Shown in pieces: positions 5,900 to 8,026 of a stretch of 8,026 nt of DNA (positions within the stretch are counted from its first letter, which is position 1; each line of letters opens with the position of its first letter). Origin of the DNA: Desulfuromonadales bacterium (GTDB taxonomy: Bacteria > Desulfobacterota > Desulfuromonadia > Desulfuromonadales > BM103). The notes under the pieces were generated by a model. That model was given only the letters and a program-made list of their open reading frames with translations, ran no database searches and was not told where the DNA came from. A program made the translations under genes and the position numbers. The DNA lies in contig JAUWTX010000074.1 of assembly GCA_030614505.1 (NCBI GenBank), positions 1-8,026 on the forward strand, in the 5' to 3' direction.

Positions 5900-6084
5900 A
5901 TCAAACAGCTGATATTCTTGGTATCGCTCTTATCTACCAAGGTCGCGTGACGCAAATCACGCTTACGCTTGGTCGACTTTTTGGTCAGAATATGGCTGGT
6001 ATAAGCCTTATTACGACGGATTTTGCCAGTTCCTGTCTTACGGAAACGTTTGGCAGCTCCACGGTTAGTCTTAATCTTGGGCAT
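5887..6084 (-). CDS. rpmI: 50S ribosomal protein L35
   Basis: A 65-residue L35, the normal length. It starts MPKIKTNRGAAKRFRKTGTGKIRR and contains the conserved SHILTKKSTKRKRDLR block, ending NISCLIPYL. The protein is a small, strongly basic 23S rRNA-binding component of the large subunit. AAGGAGA (plus-strand 6091-6097) lies six bases before the ATG. It sits between infC (64-nt gap) and rplT (106-nt gap). In E. coli, L20 represses rpmI translation through a pseudoknot near the rpmI start, and a comparable topology can be drawn here upstream of the Shine-Dalgarno site. Confidence 0.97.
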   Translation of the reverse strand: MPKIKTNRGAAKRFRKTGTGKIRRNKAYTSHILTKKSTKRKRDLRHATLVDKSDTKNISCLIPYL

Positions 6085-6102
6085 TGTTCTTCTCCTTATT
6101 AT

Positions 6103-6145
6103 TTATCAATCTTTAACGGCAAGCCTGATAAGACGTGAACCGTTA
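6103..6145 (-). promoter_or_regulatory. Candidate pseudoknot upstream of rpmI
   Basis: In the infC-rpmI gap, on the transcribed strand, TAACGG (6145-6140) can pair with CCGTTA (6119-6114), and TTATCA (6131-6126) with TGATAA (6108-6103). The arms alternate (S1, S2, S1', S2'), which is the order of an H-type pseudoknot with connecting stretches of 8, 6 and 5 nt. It ends five bases before the AAGGAGA of rpmI. Alternatively the two pairings are competing hairpins. Both stems are only 6 bp and AT-rich in one case, so chance is possible. Confidence 0.35.
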
Positions 6146-6148
6146 TTA

Positions 6149-6664
6149 TTATTTCTTCAGGGGGCCGATCACCATGCTCATGAAACGTCCGGCCATTCTC
6201 GGATGGCTTTCTACCGAGCCAAGCTCCTCAAGATCTTTGGCAACTCTCTCAAGAATACGACGACCAAACTCGGGATGAGTTACTTCACGACCACGAAACA
6301 TGATCGTTACTTTGACTTTATTGCCATCACCGAGGAAGCGCTTGGCATTCTTCACCTTGAACTGATAATCGTGCTCGTCAGTTTTGGGGCGCAACTTAAC
6401 TTCTTTAATTTCAACCCGGACTTGCTTCTTCTTAGCCTCGGCAGCTCGCTTGCTCTGCTGGTATTTATACTTGCCGTACTCCATGATCCGGCAAACAGGA
6501 GGCTTCGCAGTCGGCGAAACTTCGACCAGATCAAGGCCCCGTTCGTCAGCAGCCTGCAATGCAGAGTTCAGGTCCATGACACCCAGCTGATTAGCCTCAT
6601 CATCGATGACGCGAACCTCACTAGCTCGAATTGCCCGGTTGATATTGGTCGTGTCCTTACCTAT
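6149..6664 (-). CDS. infC: Translation initiation factor IF3, with ATA start codon
   Basis: A 171-residue IF3 when started at the ATA at 6664-6662. IF3 binds the 30S subunit, keeps it apart from 50S, and proofreads the start codon and initiator tRNA. The N-domain runs from INRAIRASEVRVI (residues 8-20) through LDLVEVSPTAKPPVCRIMEYGKYKY (about 45-68). A basic Ala/Lys linker leads to the C-domain with KLRPKTDEHDY, TIMFRGREVTHPEFG (120-134) and HPRMAGRFMSM (154-164). The first in-frame ATG (6577) is residue 30 and would delete the conserved INRAIR block. No in-frame ATG, GTG or TTG exists between it and the AGGAGG at 6676-6671, so ATA, six bases downstream of that site, is the best start. The gene begins 10 nt after the thrS stop. 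ATA and ATT starts are themselves what IF3 discriminates against, giving feedback control. Confidence 0.95.
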   Translation of the reverse strand: MGKDTTNINRAIRASEVRVIDDEANQLGVMDLNSALQAADERGLDLVEVSPTAKPPVCRIMEYGKYKYQQSKRAAEAKKKQVRVEIKEVKLRPKTDEHDYQFKVKNAKRFLGDGNKVKVTIMFRGREVTHPEFGRRILERVAKDLEELGSVESHPRMAGRFMSMVIGPLKK

Positions 6665-6670
6665 GACGCA

Positions 6671-6676
6671 CCTCCT
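6671..6676 (-). promoter_or_regulatory. Shine-Dalgarno site of infC, overlapping thrS stop
   Basis: AGGAGG on the minus strand shares two bases with the thrS TAG stop (TAGGAGG) and lies six bases before the ATA start of infC. Its strength and spacing are the main evidence for that rare start codon, and ribosomes ending thrS translation would be delivered to it. Confidence 0.85.
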
Positions 6677-8026
6677 AATGATGCTTACTGCATTCTTCCT
6701 GAATGAACGTAATAAAATCCGCGGGGGTCATCGGGTCCAGATTTTCACCTGAGCGATGACGCGCGGTCACAGTGCCGGCGGCCATTTCCTGATCGCCGAT
6801 CACCAACATATAAGGGACTTTTTCCATCTGGGCTTCGCGTATCTTGAATCCCAGCTTTTCATTTCGCAAATCAGCCTCAACGCGGAGGCCTGCAGTACGC
6901 AGTTCTTCACATACCTGCTCAACGTAGGCGGCCTGATTGTCAGTTACATTGAGAACCTTTACTTGAACCGGGGCAATCCAGAGCGGGAAATTGCCGGCAT
7001 AGTGCTCAATCAGTACACCGACAAAACGTTCAATGGCCCCCAGGATGACCCGGTGGACCATGACCGGCCGATGCTTCTCGCCGTCACTCCCGATATAGTT
7101 GAGATCAAACCGTTCTGGGAGAGTAAAATCGCACTGGATTGTAGCACACTGCCACTTCCTGTCAAGGGCATCCTTGATCTTGACATCGATCTTCGGACCG
7201 TAGAAAGCACCGTCACCCTCGTTGATTTCGTAAAGCAACCCAGTGTCATCGAGGGCACTCTTCAGGGCATGGGTGGCACGCTCCCAATCTTCATCAGATC
7301 CTATCGCCTTCTCCGGACGCGTCGAGAGCTCCAGTTCATATTCGAAGCCAAAAACCCCCATAATGTCCTGAACAAAGCTGATGACATTTTTGATCTCAGC
7401 ATCAAGCTGTTCCGGCATGCAGATGATATGGGCATCATCCTGGGTGAAACCGCGCACACGCAACAAACCGTGCAACACCCCACTCTTCTCGTGGCGATGA
7501 ACCATTCCCAACTCGAAATAGCGCAACGGCAGATCACGATATGAACGTTTCTTCGACTTGTAAATCAGCATATGAGCCAGGCAGTTCATTGGCTTGATGC
7601 CGTAGCTTTGCTCATCGATTTCAGTAAAGTACATGTTTTCACGGTAGTTATCGAAATGCCCGGAGATTTTCCAGAGTTCGGTACGCAGAATCTGCGGACC
7701 CATAACGATATCGTAGCCGCGTTTGAGATGCTCACGCTTCTCAAAATCTTCAATCAAGGTTCTCAGCATGGCACCCTTCGGATGCCAGAGTACCAGGCCG
7801 GCGCCAGCCTCTTCACTAAAGGAGAAAAGGTCCAACTCCTTGCCAAGTTCGCGGTGGTCACGCTTCTTTGCCTCTTCGATACGATGCAGGTGTTTTTTGA
7901 GCTCTTTTTTATCAGTAAAAGCCGTGGCATAAATGCGCTGAAGCATGGCGTTCTTTTCGTCACCACGCCAGTAGGCGCCAGCTACACTTGTCAGCTTGAA
8001 AACCTTAAGCAGACCGGTTGACGGAA
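6675..8026 (-). CDS. thrS: Threonyl-tRNA synthetase (N-terminus outside window)
   Basis: The last 448 codons of ThrS; the frame is open to the window edge, so the ATG at 7946 is an internal methionine. ThrS charges tRNA-Thr. Missing are the TGS domain and most of the editing domain. Visible first is the domain end FKLTSVAGAYWRGDEKN. The class II catalytic core follows, with RDHRELGKELDLF, the zinc ligands Cys of KPMNCLAH (codon 7583-7581), His of DDAHII and His of VMVHRV, then SYRDLPLRYFELG and LHGLLRVRGFTQDDAH. The C-terminal anticodon-binding domain starts at LWIAPVQV and ends in KHH. The usual NCPGH after the zinc cysteine reads NCLAH here. The TAG stop overlaps the infC ribosome binding site. 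I saw no sign of a frameshift. Confidence 0.97.
   Translation of the reverse strand, partial: PSTGLLKVFKLTSVAGAYWRGDEKNAMLQRIYATAFTDKKELKKHLHRIEEAKKRDHRELGKELDLFSFSEEAGAGLVLWHPKGAMLRTLIEDFEKREHLKRGYDIVMGPQILRTELWKISGHFDNYRENMYFTEIDEQSYGIKPMNCLAHMLIYKSKKRSYRDLPLRYFELGMVHRHEKSGVLHGLLRVRGFTQDDAHIICMPEQLDAEIKNVISFVQDIMGVFGFEYELELSTRPEKAIGSDEDWERATHALKSALDDTGLLYEINEGDGAFYGPKIDVKIKDALDRKWQCATIQCDFTLPERFDLNYIGSDGEKHRPVMVHRVILGAIERFVGVLIEHYAGNFPLWIAPVQVKVLNVTDNQAAYVEQVCEELRTAGLRVEADLRNEKLGFKIREAQMEKVPYMLVIGDQEMAAGTVTARHRSGENLDPMTPADFITFIQEECSKHH

Noticed and set aside
6756..7544. 262-codon plus-strand frame opposite thrS.
   Set aside because: Antisense to conserved ThrS catalytic motifs, no family resemblance; shadow frame.

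Overview
The window is a conserved translation-gene cluster, with every gene on the minus strand. Read in the direction of transcription (right to left) the order is: thrS (5' end outside the window), infC, rpmI, rplT, an intrinsic terminator, pheS, pheT, ihfA, a small MerR-family regulator gene, surE, and the first 14 codons of one more gene. Protein sequences and gene order point to a deltaproteobacterium of the Desulfuromonas/Geobacter/Pelobacter group. The thrS-infC-rpmI-rplT-pheS-pheT-ihfA core is shared with enterobacteria. As I recall, the continuation into a short MerR-like gene and surE is typical of Geobacter relatives. The lineage call rests on family knowledge, not on a search.

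Right part (about 5424-8026): threonyl-tRNA synthetase, initiation factor IF3 and ribosomal proteins L35 and L20. infC has no ATG or GTG at the expected N-terminus. It appears to start at an ATA codon six bases after an AGGAGG that overlaps the thrS stop codon, the rare-start arrangement known for IF3 autoregulation. The infC-rpmI and rpmI-rplT gaps can form RNA structures, in the place where L20 or L35 feedback control would act.

Middle (about 1673-5423): a 12-bp GC-rich hairpin followed by a run of U residues ends the first transcription unit after rplT. pheS and pheT, the two subunits of phenylalanyl-tRNA synthetase, follow. The pheS leader can fold in two mutually exclusive ways. The pheS-pheT gap is unusually long (163 nt) and holds a heptanucleotide repeat and inverted repeats.

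Left part (1-1672): ihfA, probably with its own extended -10 promoter, then the MerR-like regulator and surE, each spaced by 36 nt. surE ends in an ATGA overlap with the start of a further gene cut by the window edge.

I see no mobile element, CRISPR array, tRNA, rRNA, toxin-antitoxin or defence system, and no gene-free stretch over 300 bases. This is mostly an ordinary housekeeping region. The points worth a second look are the untranslated leaders and start codons rather than the proteins.
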